Shown: positions 17,531-26,341, counted from the first letter of the stretch. The stretch: DNA of 64,000 nucleotides from Roseiflexus sp034432635 (GCA_034432635.1 DAOUBK010000071.1:80928-144927); one strand, 5' to 3'. Made by a program: numbers and translations. Notes: a model not told the origin generated them from the letters alone.

Positions 17531-18574
17531 ATGGAACGACGCAGACTCTCACGACGGACATTCTTACGGGCTGCCGCGTTAGGTATGGGTGGTGCAGTGC
17601 TGGCAAGCTGTACAACGACTCCTTCAACCCCGCCTCAGCAGACCGGCGCCCAACCCACCACTCCTTCAGGCGGGGCAGCATCGCAACCACTGACATTTGT
17701 ATGGTCGCCAAAGGCGGTGAACAATCCGGTCTTCGATGTCGCTCGACGTGGTGCAATGGATAAAGCCATGGAACTGGGCATCACCGTTGAGTGGATCGGA
17801 CCGGAGTCGGCTGATGCCCAGAAACAGGCGGAACTACTCGATGCCGCGATTGCCCGCAAAGTAAATGGCATGGGCATTTCGTGCAATGATCCCGATGCGC
17901 TGAAACCGGTGATTGATCGGGCAATGGATGCCGGTATTCCGGTTATCACCTGGGACTCGGACTCGCCCGACTCGAAACGTATTACCTTCTATAGCCTCGA
18001 TAACGAAGCCGCAGCCAAGAAGGGCGCCGAGGTGATGGTCGAGCTGTTGAAGGATAGTCCGAACAAGACGTATGCCATTCTGACCGGGGTCCCTGGAGCG
18101 CAAAATCTGGAAGCGCGCATCAGGGCGTTCCGCGAAGTCGCCGATCCCGCCGGTTTACAGTGGGTAGCAACCGATCCATGTTACGACGACATTCAGAAGG
18201 GCGTCGAAGTTGTTGAGAACCGCCTGACGGCAAATCCTGACCTTGGCGGCTACTTTATGGCAGGCGCCTGGCCCCTCTTCGGTGATATCAATGCGATGCC
18301 CAAGTTTCAGGCTGCCGCTAAAGCTGGTATGAAGACGGTTGCCTGGGACATTCTCGAAAATGAGCTGAAATTGCTCAAAGAAGGGCTAGTGCATGCTCTG
18401 ATCGGGCAAAAGTTCTATGGCTGGGGCTACGATGCGGTGGGTATTCTGTATGACATCGTAGTGAACAAGAAAACCTATCCACCCTTTGTGGATACCGGTT
18501 TTGATCTGGTGCGCACGCCGGAAGAGGCGGATCGGTTCTTGAAGAAGTGGGAAACGGGGAACTGGAAAGACTGA
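17531..18574 (+). CDS. sugar ABC transporter substrate-binding lipoprotein
   Basis: 347 residues, periplasmic-binding-protein class I fold (Peripla_BP_4). The N-terminus has a twin-arginine-like SRRTFLRA, a hydrophobic core and a lipobox LASC, so export as a membrane-anchored lipoprotein (possibly by Tat) is expected; a Thr/Pro-rich linker follows. FVWSPKAVNNPVFDVARRGA and SDSPDSKRITFYSLDNEAA are typical of the rhamnose/AI-2/ribose binding group; the ligand is not certain. AATGGAGGTTTCCA gives the ribosome site. Last gene of the operon, ending before a strong terminator. Confidence 0.94.
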   Translation: MERRRLSRRTFLRAAALGMGGAVLASCTTTPSTPPQQTGAQPTTPSGGAASQPLTFVWSPKAVNNPVFDVARRGAMDKAMELGITVEWIGPESADAQKQAELLDAAIARKVNGMGISCNDPDALKPVIDRAMDAGIPVITWDSDSPDSKRITFYSLDNEAAAKKGAEVMVELLKDSPNKTYAILTGVPGAQNLEARIRAFREVADPAGLQWVATDPCYDDIQKGVEVVENRLTANPDLGGYFMAGAWPLFGDINAMPKFQAAAKAGMKTVAWDILENELKLLKEGLVHALIGQKFYGWGYDAVGILYDIVVNKKTYPPFVDTGFDLVRTPEEADRFLKKWETGNWKD

Positions 18575-18605
18575 TATTCTGTCGCCGGTCATAGATGCGC
18601 CTGTT

Positions 18606-18636
18606 GAGGCAACCCGTCGGGTTGCCTCTTGCTTTT
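18606..18636 (+). terminator. intrinsic terminator of the ABC operon
   Basis: Perfect 10-base arms GAGGCAACCC/GGGTTGCCTC (18606-18615, 18619-18628) around a GTC loop, then TTGCTTTT. About 30 bases after the binding-protein stop. Confidence 0.9.
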
Positions 18637-18931
18637 GACGCCATGCGTGGAACAGTGTCAAGGGCATTGCTCTCTACGGGTGAGCATGGTATATCACATC
18701 TGGTGTCATGGAAGTCATGGCACGCGATCGCATCGCCACCCAACGCCGTACCCGAGCGCGGATGCGCTGCACCTGTGCTCCCGCCCTGCGACGACCCGCC
18801 AGCGGCGCGCCGGTGGTGCGCCCGGGAGCATGCAGCATGCGGATGAGACCCCTGAACGATGCCCATCTTTGAGCAAGAGTTGCACACCGCATCCCGACGC
18901 CACTTCCGTCCGCAGAGACGGCCAGAACCTC

Positions 18932-18937
18932 TATAAT
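18932..18937 (+). promoter_or_regulatory. -10 element for the 19-21.7 kb trio
   Basis: TATAAT at 18932-18937 within CCTCTATAATAGC; no convincing -35. The first translatable sequence after it is the 23-codon ORF at 18996. The 18640-18930 stretch before it shows no gene. Confidence 0.4.
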
Positions 18938-18995
18938 AGCTATCTTGATTGAGCATTCGCAGATCGATGCGTTGTGTTGACAGAAAGGGAGATTG

Positions 18996-19067
18996 ATGAA
19001 TCACCACGACATCCGTTTGCTTCAGGCGGTACGACTCTATCCTTCAATGACGATCACATTGCCGTGA
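18996..19067 (+). CDS. 23-codon ORF, leader peptide or truncated gene start
   Basis: ATG at 18996 with AAAGGGAG upstream encodes MNHHDIRLLQAVRLYPSMTI followed by three residues and TGA. The shape (short helix then YPS-TITLP) resembles the N-terminus of bacterial release-factor-like (BaeRF) proteins, but the rest is absent. It may be a remnant or a leader ORF for the following metallophosphoesterase. Confidence 0.3.
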   Translation: MNHHDIRLLQAVRLYPSMTITLP

Positions 19068-19098
19068 TTCTCCGATACTGATCGTTGCCCACCGCCGT

Positions 19099-19761
19099 GT
19101 GAACGCATTCATGATCTGCCTGACCGTCAGTGATGAGATTGTTCCGGCAATTTACAGCCTGAACATCAAACAACGCTTCGGCAATGTGGGATGTGTGCTG
19201 AGTTGTGGCGATCTTCCCTACTACTACCTGGAATTCATTGTCACAATGCTGTGTGTGCCATGCTATTACGTGAAAGGCAATCACGACACGGTTGAAATCC
19301 GTGAGAACGGCGATGTGCTGACCGAACCGTGCGGTTGTGTTTCGCTGGAAACAACCTGCGTGGTGCACGAAGAGACGCTGATCGGTGGGTTGGGCGGAAG
19401 TGTGCGGTACAATCAGGAACCAGGCTCACAGTACACCGAAGTAGAAATGTTGATCCGTATCTGGCGTATGGCGCCGCAGTTGATCGTCAACCGGTTGCGC
19501 CACGGGCGTTATCTCGATGTGCTGTTGACCCATGCGCCGCCACTTGGCATCCACAACGGTCCGGATCGTCCGCATCGCGGGTTTCGCGCCTTTTTGTTCT
19601 TTATGGACCTGTTCGCACCACGCTATCTCATTCATGGTCACGTGCATCGTTCGTATGGTGTGCGTGAACCATGGCAGACGCGCTATCGTCGCACACTGGT
19701 TATCAACACCGCCGGGTATCGTCTGATATCGGTCGAGGCATCGAAAAGAGTGATCTCGTGA
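19099..19761 (+). CDS. calcineurin-like metallophosphoesterase
   Basis: 220 residues. Metal-site motifs visible: CGD(LPYY), GNHD (VKGNHDT), LLTHAPP and GHVH (IHGHVHRS), which are blocks II to V of the family. Block I, normally DxH, reads SDEIVPAIYS: the His is missing, so one metal ligand is altered. Substrate unknown (cyclic nucleotides, nucleic acids or phosphoproteins are all possible). Start is uncertain: GTG at 19099 or ATG at 19111. Its TGA overlaps the GTG of the next gene (GTGA), so the two are translationally coupled. Confidence 0.85.
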   Translation: MNAFMICLTVSDEIVPAIYSLNIKQRFGNVGCVLSCGDLPYYYLEFIVTMLCVPCYYVKGNHDTVEIRENGDVLTEPCGCVSLETTCVVHEETLIGGLGGSVRYNQEPGSQYTEVEMLIRIWRMAPQLIVNRLRHGRYLDVLLTHAPPLGIHNGPDRPHRGFRAFLFFMDLFAPRYLIHGHVHRSYGVREPWQTRYRRTLVINTAGYRLISVEASKRVIS

Positions 19762-20690
19762 GTCAGTTGAACACATTTTCCCAGAACGAAGGCTTGCATC
19801 AGTTCGACGCGGCGCGTCGCAAGGCGTTTATTGCCGGTATTTTTGATACATTGCTGCGACAATCGGGCAATATGTTGCCACTCGACGAAGTACGCGCACG
19901 CCTGAAGGTACGCGGTCAGCGTTTCCTGGGCCTACAGACGGTTTCTGTTGATCGAATTATCGGCAGTGAAGGGCGTTATCTCGATTTCGATCGGCGTTTT
20001 CTGCCGCGCTCCGGCAAACTCAAGCGACGTTGGGCGCAAATCCACGCACTTGCCCGGCAGATGGCGACGCTCCCACCGATCGATCTGTACAAGATCGGCG
20101 ATGCCTATTTTGTACGCGATGGGAATCACCGTGTGTCAGTTGCGCGTCAGATCGGGCAGAAGGAGATCGATGCGTATGTGACCGAGCTCCTGGTCGATGT
20201 TCCCCTCGAACCGGACGACTCGGTGTGCGATCTGTTGCTCAAAGAGGAATACAGCGATTTCCTGGAATGGACCGAACTACACCTGCTTCGTCCCGATCAA
20301 CGCATCGAGTTTAGCCAACCGGGCGGGTATCTCGATCTGGTGCAGCATATCAATGCGCATCGCTACTTTATGGGTCTAGCACAGCAGCGCGCAATCTCAC
20401 GAGCGGAAGCCATCGCCGACTGGTATGATACGGTGTATCTGCCGGTCGTGCACGCTATTCGTCAGTATCGGGCGCTGGATTATTTTCCGGGGCGCACCGA
20501 AGCCGACCTGTACCGCTGGATCGCTGCGCATCGCTGGTCGCTTCTCGAACAGACCGGCAGCGATCCAGGACCGGAACAGGCCACGCGCCACTATCTCGAT
20601 CATCACCGATGCACTCACCCGCTCGATGCACTGCACGCTATTGTTCACAATCTCCTGGATCGTCTGAGCAGACCGCATGAAAGCCACTGA
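19758..20690 (+). CDS. ParB/sulfiredoxin-like domain protein
   Basis: 310 residues. The ParB-type nucleotide-binding core is seen in PPIDLYKIGDAYFVRDGNHR followed by VSVARQIG (box II, G-N-H-R in place of G-x-R-R), about residues 113-145. No helix-turn-helix partition domain follows; the C-terminal half (DLYRWIAAHRWSLLEQTG) is helical and unknown. Could be a CTP-dependent switch, nuclease or DNA-binding factor. GTG start at 19758 overlaps the preceding stop by one codon; its own 3' end overlaps the next gene by 14 bases. The middle member of a tightly packed trio. Confidence 0.8.
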   Translation: MSQLNTFSQNEGLHQFDAARRKAFIAGIFDTLLRQSGNMLPLDEVRARLKVRGQRFLGLQTVSVDRIIGSEGRYLDFDRRFLPRSGKLKRRWAQIHALARQMATLPPIDLYKIGDAYFVRDGNHRVSVARQIGQKEIDAYVTELLVDVPLEPDDSVCDLLLKEEYSDFLEWTELHLLRPDQRIEFSQPGGYLDLVQHINAHRYFMGLAQQRAISRAEAIADWYDTVYLPVVHAIRQYRALDYFPGRTEADLYRWIAAHRWSLLEQTGSDPGPEQATRHYLDHHRCTHPLDALHAIVHNLLDRLSRPHESH

Positions 20691-21660
20691 TGTCCTAGCA
20701 ACCATGCGGGCAGCCGGTCGTCCGCTGAGCGATCTGGTCGGTGTGCCGCAGCGCGGCATTGGGCAACTGACGACGGCGCGTCTGCTGGTGGATAAGGCGA
20801 CGCGCGATCGGATCGTTCTTTTCGAGCCGACGCTGGCACCGTTTCTACGACGGATCGTGCGCGGTGTAGATATCCATCCCTGGTATTGCGAACCCTCCCG
20901 CTATCTGGTGATGCTACCATCGGGATGGGGCGCCGGGGCGAATGTACGGGCTGAACAGGCGTGGGACTATCTGGCGCAGCGTTGTCCGCCGCTCTATCAC
21001 CATCTTGTGCCGGCAGCAGTCCGTAAAACGCACAATGTGGCGTGGTGGGAATTCCCGGACTGTGACCTGACACTCTTCGCACAGGCGCGCATCGTCTGGC
21101 CCGCCGCCAGCGTGACACCGCGGTATGCGCTCACTGCTCCCGGTTGTCTGGTTGGTCCCGGCGCCTGTCATATTCCCGCTTCCCTGTTTCTGCTGGGAGT
21201 GCTGATGAGTCGTCTGGGGTGGCTGGCAGTAACGGCGGTGGGGCGGGTTGGGCAGGTCTACCGGCTCGCACCGGAGCAGATCGGACGTATACCGGTACTA
21301 GAGGCGAAGGAAAACGAGCGTTCGGTGGTTGAAGCACTGGTGCAACGGATCGTTGACCTGACCCGTGAACAGGTTGCGCTGGAGCGCCAGTTTACCCAAC
21401 GGCTGTTGAGGGATTTCGGACCTCCCGGCGCAACGCCGGGCGCGCGTCTGGAACGCTGGTGGGAACTGGATTTTGCTGCGCTGCGCCAGGCAATTGCAGC
21501 GCGCTTCAGCGGGGACATCCCACCCCGCTTCAGGGAACACTGGCAGGCGCAGCACGCCGACGCCGTTGCCCGGCGCGCTGCGCTCGCCGATACCCGCGCT
21601 CTTGCCGAAGCGACGTTGCATGCGCGGATGGCAATGCTGTATGGGGTTGATCTACTGTGA
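20677..21660 (+). CDS. stand-alone TaqI-like / type IIG DNA specificity domain protein
   Basis: 327 residues resembling the C-terminal target-recognition part of Eco57I/TaqI-type restriction-modification enzymes. Family-like blocks in order: FLRRIVRGVDIHPWY, PPLYHHLVPA, WWEFPDCDLTLFAQARIVWP, a FLLGVLMSRLGW block (the usual LLGILNSKL) and RLAPEQIGRIPVLEA, then a helical spacer (VVEALVQRIVDLTREQVALE). No methyltransferase motif (NPPY, FxGxG) and no nuclease motif. So it is a DNA-recognition module without its enzyme. Overlaps the ParB-like gene by 14 bases and ends tail-to-tail overlapping the lactate permease by 9 bases. Confidence 0.7.
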   Translation: MKATDVLATMRAAGRPLSDLVGVPQRGIGQLTTARLLVDKATRDRIVLFEPTLAPFLRRIVRGVDIHPWYCEPSRYLVMLPSGWGAGANVRAEQAWDYLAQRCPPLYHHLVPAAVRKTHNVAWWEFPDCDLTLFAQARIVWPAASVTPRYALTAPGCLVGPGACHIPASLFLLGVLMSRLGWLAVTAVGRVGQVYRLAPEQIGRIPVLEAKENERSVVEALVQRIVDLTREQVALERQFTQRLLRDFGPPGATPGARLERWWELDFAALRQAIAARFSGDIPPRFREHWQAQHADAVARRAALADTRALAEATLHARMAMLYGVDLL

Positions 21661-23376
21661 AGCAGCGTTGCGCACTGCTTCGGCAACCAGTGGATCACTG
21701 ATGCTCAAGCCGTAGATCGCAATCAACCCGATAGCGCCGGCAACCAGCAGATAGTAGAGCGTCGGGATCGCCGTCTTGCGCAGCGTTGTGCCCTCCTGAC
21801 CCAACAGCCCCACCGTTGCCGAGGCGGCAACAACATTGTGGATGGCGATCATATTGCCGGCTGCTGCTCCCACCGATTGCAGCGCCACAATCATCGCACC
21901 GGAGATCAGCAGGCGCTCGGCGACACCATGCTGGAAGAGGCTGAACATCAGGTTGCTGACGGTGTTGCTACCGGCGATGAATGCTCCCAGTGCGCCGATG
22001 GTCGGTGCAAAGAGGGGCCAGATACCACCCACATTGACTGCAACCCACTCAGCCATGCTGATCGGCATGCTTGCGATGCCCAGTACATTGACCCCCGAAT
22101 TGATATAGACGCGCACCATCGGTACGGTAAAGATCAGCACAAAGCCCGCGCCCAGAAGAACCTTGCTCGAGTCGCTGACCGCCGCCTGGAGTTCGCTGCG
22201 ACTCATCTGATGGATGAAGAACGTGATCAGCACTACTGTCATCAGGATCGATGCCGGTAGATAGAGTGGTGTTGTCGAGGCAGTAATCCCAGTGTCGAAA
22301 ATGTTGCTCCATTCGATCTTCAGCACCGATCGCAGCGTCGAACCGATCGGCAGTTGCGGCAGACGGGTCAGCACTAGGAACAGCGCCACCAGCAGGTATG
22401 GCGTCCACGCCAGCCAGGTACTCATCGTCTTCTTGCCCGTCAGATCATCGAGTTTCATCTCAATTCGTCCAAGCCATTCTGGTTGCCACTCGCTCGCCGG
22501 CGCAAAATCCCACGTATCCTTCGGCAACAGAAACCGGCGTCGTGCTGCAGTGACGACGATCGCCAGCCCCACCAGCGCACCCAGGAGCGATGGAAACTCC
22601 GGACCCAGCAAGATGCCGGTAAGGGTGTAGGGAATGGTGAACGCCAGACCGCTGAAAATGGCGAACGGAGCCATTGATAATCCTTCGGTCCACGATTTGT
22701 TCTTTCCAAAGAAGCGGGTCATCATCACGACCATCAGCAGTGGCATAAGCGTGCCGGTGATGCCATGGATGACTGCGGCGCGCACAGTGATCAGACGTAG
22801 ATAGTCGCTGAATGTCAGCCCGACTGCGGCCAGTTGTGCGCTCAATTCGGGCGTATCCAGCCCGCCACGCACGCCAACCAGGATCGGGGTCCCTACTGCG
22901 CCGAACGTCACCGGGGTGCTCTGTACCATCATCCCGATCATCACCGCCGCCATCGCCGGAAAGCCAAGCGCAACCATCAGTGGCGCAGCGATTGCAGCTG
23001 GTGTACCGAATCCCGACGCTCCTTCGATGAACGAACCGAACAACCAGCCGATAATGATCGCCTGTACCCGCCGGTCATCGCTGATCGTACTGAACCCGTT
23101 TCGGATGACTGTCACCGCACCGGAATGCTTGAGCGTGTTGAGCAGCAGAATGGCGCCGAAGATGATCAGGAGAATATCGAATGTAATGAACAAACCCTGA
23201 ATAGTCGAGGCGACCACCCGCAGTGGTGAGACCTGCCAGGCAAAAAGGGCGATCAGAACGGCAACGAGATAGACGACCGGCATTGCCTGTCGTGCGGGCC
23301 AGCGCAAACCGACGAGAAGGATGGCTGCGATCAGAATCGGGCTGAATGCTAGCAATGCCTGCAAGCCGAGACTCAT
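21652..23376 (-). CDS. lctP: L-lactate permease
   Basis: 574 residues, LctP family, about 13-14 membrane helices. Signatures: FGSFIEGASGFGTPAAIAAP, MVQSTPVTFGAVGTP, FGPTIGALGAFIAGSNTVSN-like block (FAPTIGALGAFIAGSNTVSN) and ICAGNM-type MIAIHNVVAASATVGLLG. Imports lactate/glycolate with protons. ATG at 23376 preceded by GGAGGTATTC. Isolated gene; minus-strand TATAAT at 23517-23512 may be its -10. The lactate link with the LarA-family gene at 11 kb is suggestive but they are not adjacent. Confidence 0.94.
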   Translation of the reverse strand: MSLGLQALLAFSPILIAAILLVGLRWPARQAMPVVYLVAVLIALFAWQVSPLRVVASTIQGLFITFDILLIIFGAILLLNTLKHSGAVTVIRNGFSTISDDRRVQAIIIGWLFGSFIEGASGFGTPAAIAAPLMVALGFPAMAAVMIGMMVQSTPVTFGAVGTPILVGVRGGLDTPELSAQLAAVGLTFSDYLRLITVRAAVIHGITGTLMPLLMVVMMTRFFGKNKSWTEGLSMAPFAIFSGLAFTIPYTLTGILLGPEFPSLLGALVGLAIVVTAARRRFLLPKDTWDFAPASEWQPEWLGRIEMKLDDLTGKKTMSTWLAWTPYLLVALFLVLTRLPQLPIGSTLRSVLKIEWSNIFDTGITASTTPLYLPASILMTVVLITFFIHQMSRSELQAAVSDSSKVLLGAGFVLIFTVPMVRVYINSGVNVLGIASMPISMAEWVAVNVGGIWPLFAPTIGALGAFIAGSNTVSNLMFSLFQHGVAERLLISGAMIVALQSVGAAAGNMIAIHNVVAASATVGLLGQEGTTLRKTAIPTLYYLLVAGAIGLIAIYGLSISDPLVAEAVRNAASQ

Positions 23377-23593
23377 ACGAATACCTCCTGCTCAACGCTG
23401 AACGGTAAGCCGAAATTGTGCATGCACAAGCCGCCCGGTGCCTGTCGGTTGTGCCACGATCGTGGTGATACAAGTATGTCGCTAGGATTGGGAACCTGGC
23501 GGATTGAGCATATTATAGTAAGAGATGCATCTGATATTTGATAATAGTTGTCAACACGTTATAGTGGGTTGATAACCAGGCGTTGCAGAAGCA

Positions 23594-23775
23594 GCGGGCT
23601 AAACCTCTGTCTCACTCTGTGAAGGAGATGGGCTAAAGCCCCGCCGTACTCTGCGGAAGTAGTGCGGGCCGGCATACGAGCAGAGGCAGACTAAAGCGCT
23701 GTCTCCCTCCGTGGAGGCGGTGGGCTAAAGATCGGTCTCCCTCTGTGGAAGCCGTGCGGGCTGGCATACGAGTCG
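23594..23775. repeat. tandem GGGCTAAAG-type repeat, two ~95-base units
   Basis: Four alternating half-units each containing (G)GGCTAAA(G) and CTCYSTGGAAG; half-units 2 and 4 end with GTGCGGGC(C/T)GGCATACGAG, giving a higher-order period near 95 bases. No coding sense. Confidence 0.7.
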
Positions 23776-23783
23776 GTGGCTTA

Positions 23784-23857
23784 GCCTATCCGAAAAATTC
23801 TGCCGAGGTCGACGAAGGCACTGCCATTGCCTACCCGTATGAGTCATTTGGATAGGC
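23784..23857. repeat. 74-base element with GCCTATCC inverted ends
   Basis: GCCTATCC (23784-23791) and GGATAGGC (23850-23857) bound a stretch containing an inner inverted repeat AGGCA/TGCCT (about 23816-23832). It looks like a miniature mobile remnant or hairpin; no ORF. Together with the tandem repeat it occupies the gap between lctP and tyrS. Confidence 0.45.
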
Positions 23858-23888
23858 GCTTATGACCCCTAGGGTAATCTAGAAGGTT

Positions 23889-25163
23889 CTACCCGATCCT
23901 CACCAGGTGGTACTGTTTGCGTCCTTTGCGCAGCACGATCAACTGCCCGTCAATGCTGTCGTTCAGCGTCAGGCACCGACCGACATCAGGGCACTGGACA
24001 TTATTAACATACATCCCGCCACCCTCAATCGTGCGACGGGCATCGCTCTTCGATGTGGCAATGCCGCAGCGCAGCAGCACATCAATCAGGGAGCAGCCAT
24101 TACCCTCGAAGTCCTGGCGCGGGAGCGTGGTTGATGGTACGTCTTCGAATATGTCGATCACATCACCGGCGCTGAGGCGCGCCAGTGATCCGCCGAACAG
24201 CGCCCGCGATGCTTCTTCAGCGCGCGCCAGCGCCGTTTCGCCATGCACCATGCGCGTCACCTCACGCGCCAGACGCTGCTGCGCCGCGCGTTGTTCCGGC
24301 TGTCGCGCGGTCATGCGTTCGAGTTCCTCGATTTCGGGAGCGCTCAACCAGGTGAAATACCGCAGGTACCGCCCCACATCGGCATCATCGACGTTGTACC
24401 AGAACTGGTAGAAGCGGTAGGGTGATGTGCGCTTTGGATCGAGCCAGACGGCACCCGACTCGGTCTTGCCGAATTTGGTGCCATCCGCTTTCGTTACCAG
24501 CGGATACACCAGACCATACGCCTTCTGACCGAAGGTACGGCGGATCAGCTCGATGCCGGCGGTGATATTCCCCCACTGATCGCTGCCGCCTGCCTGGAGT
24601 TTGCAGCCATAATGCTCGAAGAGGTAGGCAAAATCATACGCCTGGAGCAGCATATAACTGAACTCGGTGAACGAAATGCCGCTTTCACTCGTCATACGTG
24701 AGCGTACCGAGTCCTTTGCCAGCATATAGTTGACCGTCACGTGTTTGCCGACGTCGCGCAAAAAATCCATCAACGACAGACGGGTCAGCCAGTCGGCGTT
24801 GTTGAGGAGCAGAGCGGAGTGATCGCCTGCGTTGAAATCGAGGAACTGCGCGAGTTGACCTTTGATAGCTTCGACATTCGCAGCGACCTGTTCTTTGCTG
24901 AGGAGGGGGCGCTCCTGCGTTTTACCGCTCGGATCGCCGATCAACCCTGTGCCGCCGCCGGCCAATGCAATGGGCGTGTGCCCCCAATGCTGGAAGCGTG
25001 CCAGGGTCAGCAGCGGCAGCAGGTGCCCGATGTGCAGGCTATCGGCGCTGGGGTCGAAGCCGATATAGAGCGTGACGCGCTCCCGTGCCAGCAATTCGTC
25101 CAGACCATCACTGCTTTCGTACAGCAAGCCGCGCCAGCGTAGTTCGTTAAGGATTGTGGTCAT
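23889..25163 (-). CDS. tyrS: tyrosyl-tRNA synthetase
   Basis: 424 residues. Class I motifs: HIGH in DSLHIGHLLPL, and KFGKT in place of KMSKS, as normal for bacterial TyrRS; GSDQWGNITAGIELIRR is the tyrosine-site block. C-terminal S4 RNA-binding domain (about residues 355-424, SLIDVLLRCGIATSKSDARR). Start MTTILNELRWRG at 25163; no T-box is seen upstream, only GAACTGA direct repeats. Divergent from the YbaK-like gene. Confidence 0.97.
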   Translation of the reverse strand: MTTILNELRWRGLLYESSDGLDELLARERVTLYIGFDPSADSLHIGHLLPLLTLARFQHWGHTPIALAGGGTGLIGDPSGKTQERPLLSKEQVAANVEAIKGQLAQFLDFNAGDHSALLLNNADWLTRLSLMDFLRDVGKHVTVNYMLAKDSVRSRMTSESGISFTEFSYMLLQAYDFAYLFEHYGCKLQAGGSDQWGNITAGIELIRRTFGQKAYGLVYPLVTKADGTKFGKTESGAVWLDPKRTSPYRFYQFWYNVDDADVGRYLRYFTWLSAPEIEELERMTARQPEQRAAQQRLAREVTRMVHGETALARAEEASRALFGGSLARLSAGDVIDIFEDVPSTTLPRQDFEGNGCSLIDVLLRCGIATSKSDARRTIEGGGMYVNNVQCPDVGRCLTLNDSIDGQLIVLRKGRKQYHLVRIG

Positions 25164-25285
25164 AAGAACTGAGAACTGAGAACCTTTACTCGATAAGCAT
25201 ACCAGCAATGCCGCTGCTCGTCAAAAGTGGAAGAATTTTTCCCTGGCGTCGTTGATTGTGTATGGATCGGCGATGAGATATGCAG

Positions 25286-25316
25286 TATACTTTGAGGTTA
25301 ACAGGCACAAGGAGGT
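25286..25316 (+). promoter_or_regulatory. -10 and ribosome site for the YbaK-like gene
   Basis: TATACT at 25286-25291 and AAGGAGGTG at about 25309-25316, seven bases before the ATG at 25323. Confidence 0.45.
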
Positions 25317-25322
25317 GCTTCA

Positions 25323-25814
25323 ATGACATGTCTCGAACGCCTGAGCGCGTACCTGCGCGAAAATTGCGTTCCGTACACGATCCACCATCATCCTGTCGCG
25401 TATACCGCTTTCGCCATCGCAGCCAGTGAACACATTCCGCCGCATGCTTTCGCCAAAGTCGTCATGGTCTTCATTGACGGGCGAATGACGATGCTTGTCG
25501 TGCCTGCCGATACCCGCGCCGATCTGGTGCGTCTTGCCGATGTGATCGGCGCGCGTGAAATCTGTCTGGCGGACGAACGCGAATTTGCGCCCCTCTTCCC
25601 CGATTGCGAACCCGGCGCAATGCCGCCATTCGGCAACCTGTACGGTCTTCCGGTGTATCTGGATCGCGATCTTGCTGAGTGCGAAACAATAATGTTCCAG
25701 GCTGGCACACACCAGGATGCGATCAGGATGCGAAGCGAGGATTTCATCCGGCTTGCGCGTCCGTTTATCACATCGTTCGAGCACGATACGCCTATGCTGG
25801 CAGGTCATTTCTGA
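25323..25814 (+). CDS. YbaK/ProX-type aminoacyl-tRNA deacylase
   Basis: 163 residues of the YbaK/EbsC fold, which hydrolyses mischarged tRNAs in trans. Diagnostic block DCEPGAMPPFGNLYGLPVYLD with the GAxPPFG loop, and AKVVMVFIDGRMTMLVVPA carrying the catalytic-area Lys. Full length for a free-standing editing protein. Divergent from tyrS, which is a plausible functional context, and followed 34 bases later by dodecin. Confidence 0.9.
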   Translation: MTCLERLSAYLRENCVPYTIHHHPVAYTAFAIAASEHIPPHAFAKVVMVFIDGRMTMLVVPADTRADLVRLADVIGAREICLADEREFAPLFPDCEPGAMPPFGNLYGLPVYLDRDLAECETIMFQAGTHQDAIRMRSEDFIRLARPFITSFEHDTPMLAGHF

Positions 25815-25848
25815 TCCGGAACCGGTTAGTTGAGGAAGGAGGAAAGTC

Positions 25849-26070
25849 ATGTCTGAGAGCGTGTACAAAGTCATCGAACTCGTTGGCGTAAGCCCTGAGT
25901 CGTGGGAGAAAGCGGCAGTGAATGCTATCGAGACTGCTTCGCGCCATCTGCAGGATCTGCGGGTGGGTGAGGTGGTACAGATGGACATTCATCTGGAGGA
26001 TGGCAAGAATATCGTCTATCGCACCAAACTGAGATTGTCGTTCAAGTATCATGAGGATCTGAGAGATTGA
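25849..26070 (+). CDS. dodecin
   Basis: 73-residue flavin-storage protein that forms a hollow dodecamer. Typical pattern: VYKVIELVGVSPESWEKAA with the flavin-stacking Trp, then TASRHLQDLRVGEVVQMDI and a final beta strand. GGAAGGAGGAAAG gives a strong ribosome site. Probably co-transcribed with the YbaK-like gene. Keeps free FMN/riboflavin or lumichrome harmless, reasonable in a phototroph. Confidence 0.95.
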   Translation: MSESVYKVIELVGVSPESWEKAAVNAIETASRHLQDLRVGEVVQMDIHLEDGKNIVYRTKLRLSFKYHEDLRD

Positions 26071-26256
26071 AACAATCCCTCTTGATCGTGCGCTGGCATC
26101 TGACGTTGTGATACTGTTTTCCCCCTGTATCGCCTTCCTGCTCGAGGGAAATACATGGTGCAGAGGGAGCAGTTTATTGCCATGCCATCCGTGCGTCGAT
26201 GCCGGGCGCCGTGATCCTGCCGGACTACGCCAACTGGACTCCTGGCGGGTTTGTGT

Positions 26257-26262
26257 TACAAT
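26257..26262 (+). promoter_or_regulatory. -10 element for the 26.3-27.2 kb pair
   Basis: TACAAT at 26257-26262 with TGGACT 16 bases upstream (26235-26240). The 26071-26340 gap otherwise holds nothing recognisable. Confidence 0.35.
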
Positions 26263-26341
26263 ATGCAAGTATTCTGACAGACACCTGATAAAGCATTGAT
26301 ACAGTCCATGTCAGCGAACCATTCATCCAGAGAGGACGCGG

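Noticed and set aside
23594..23775. CRISPR array
   Set aside because: Repeats are imperfect, differ in length and lack unique spacers of constant size; no cas genes nearby.
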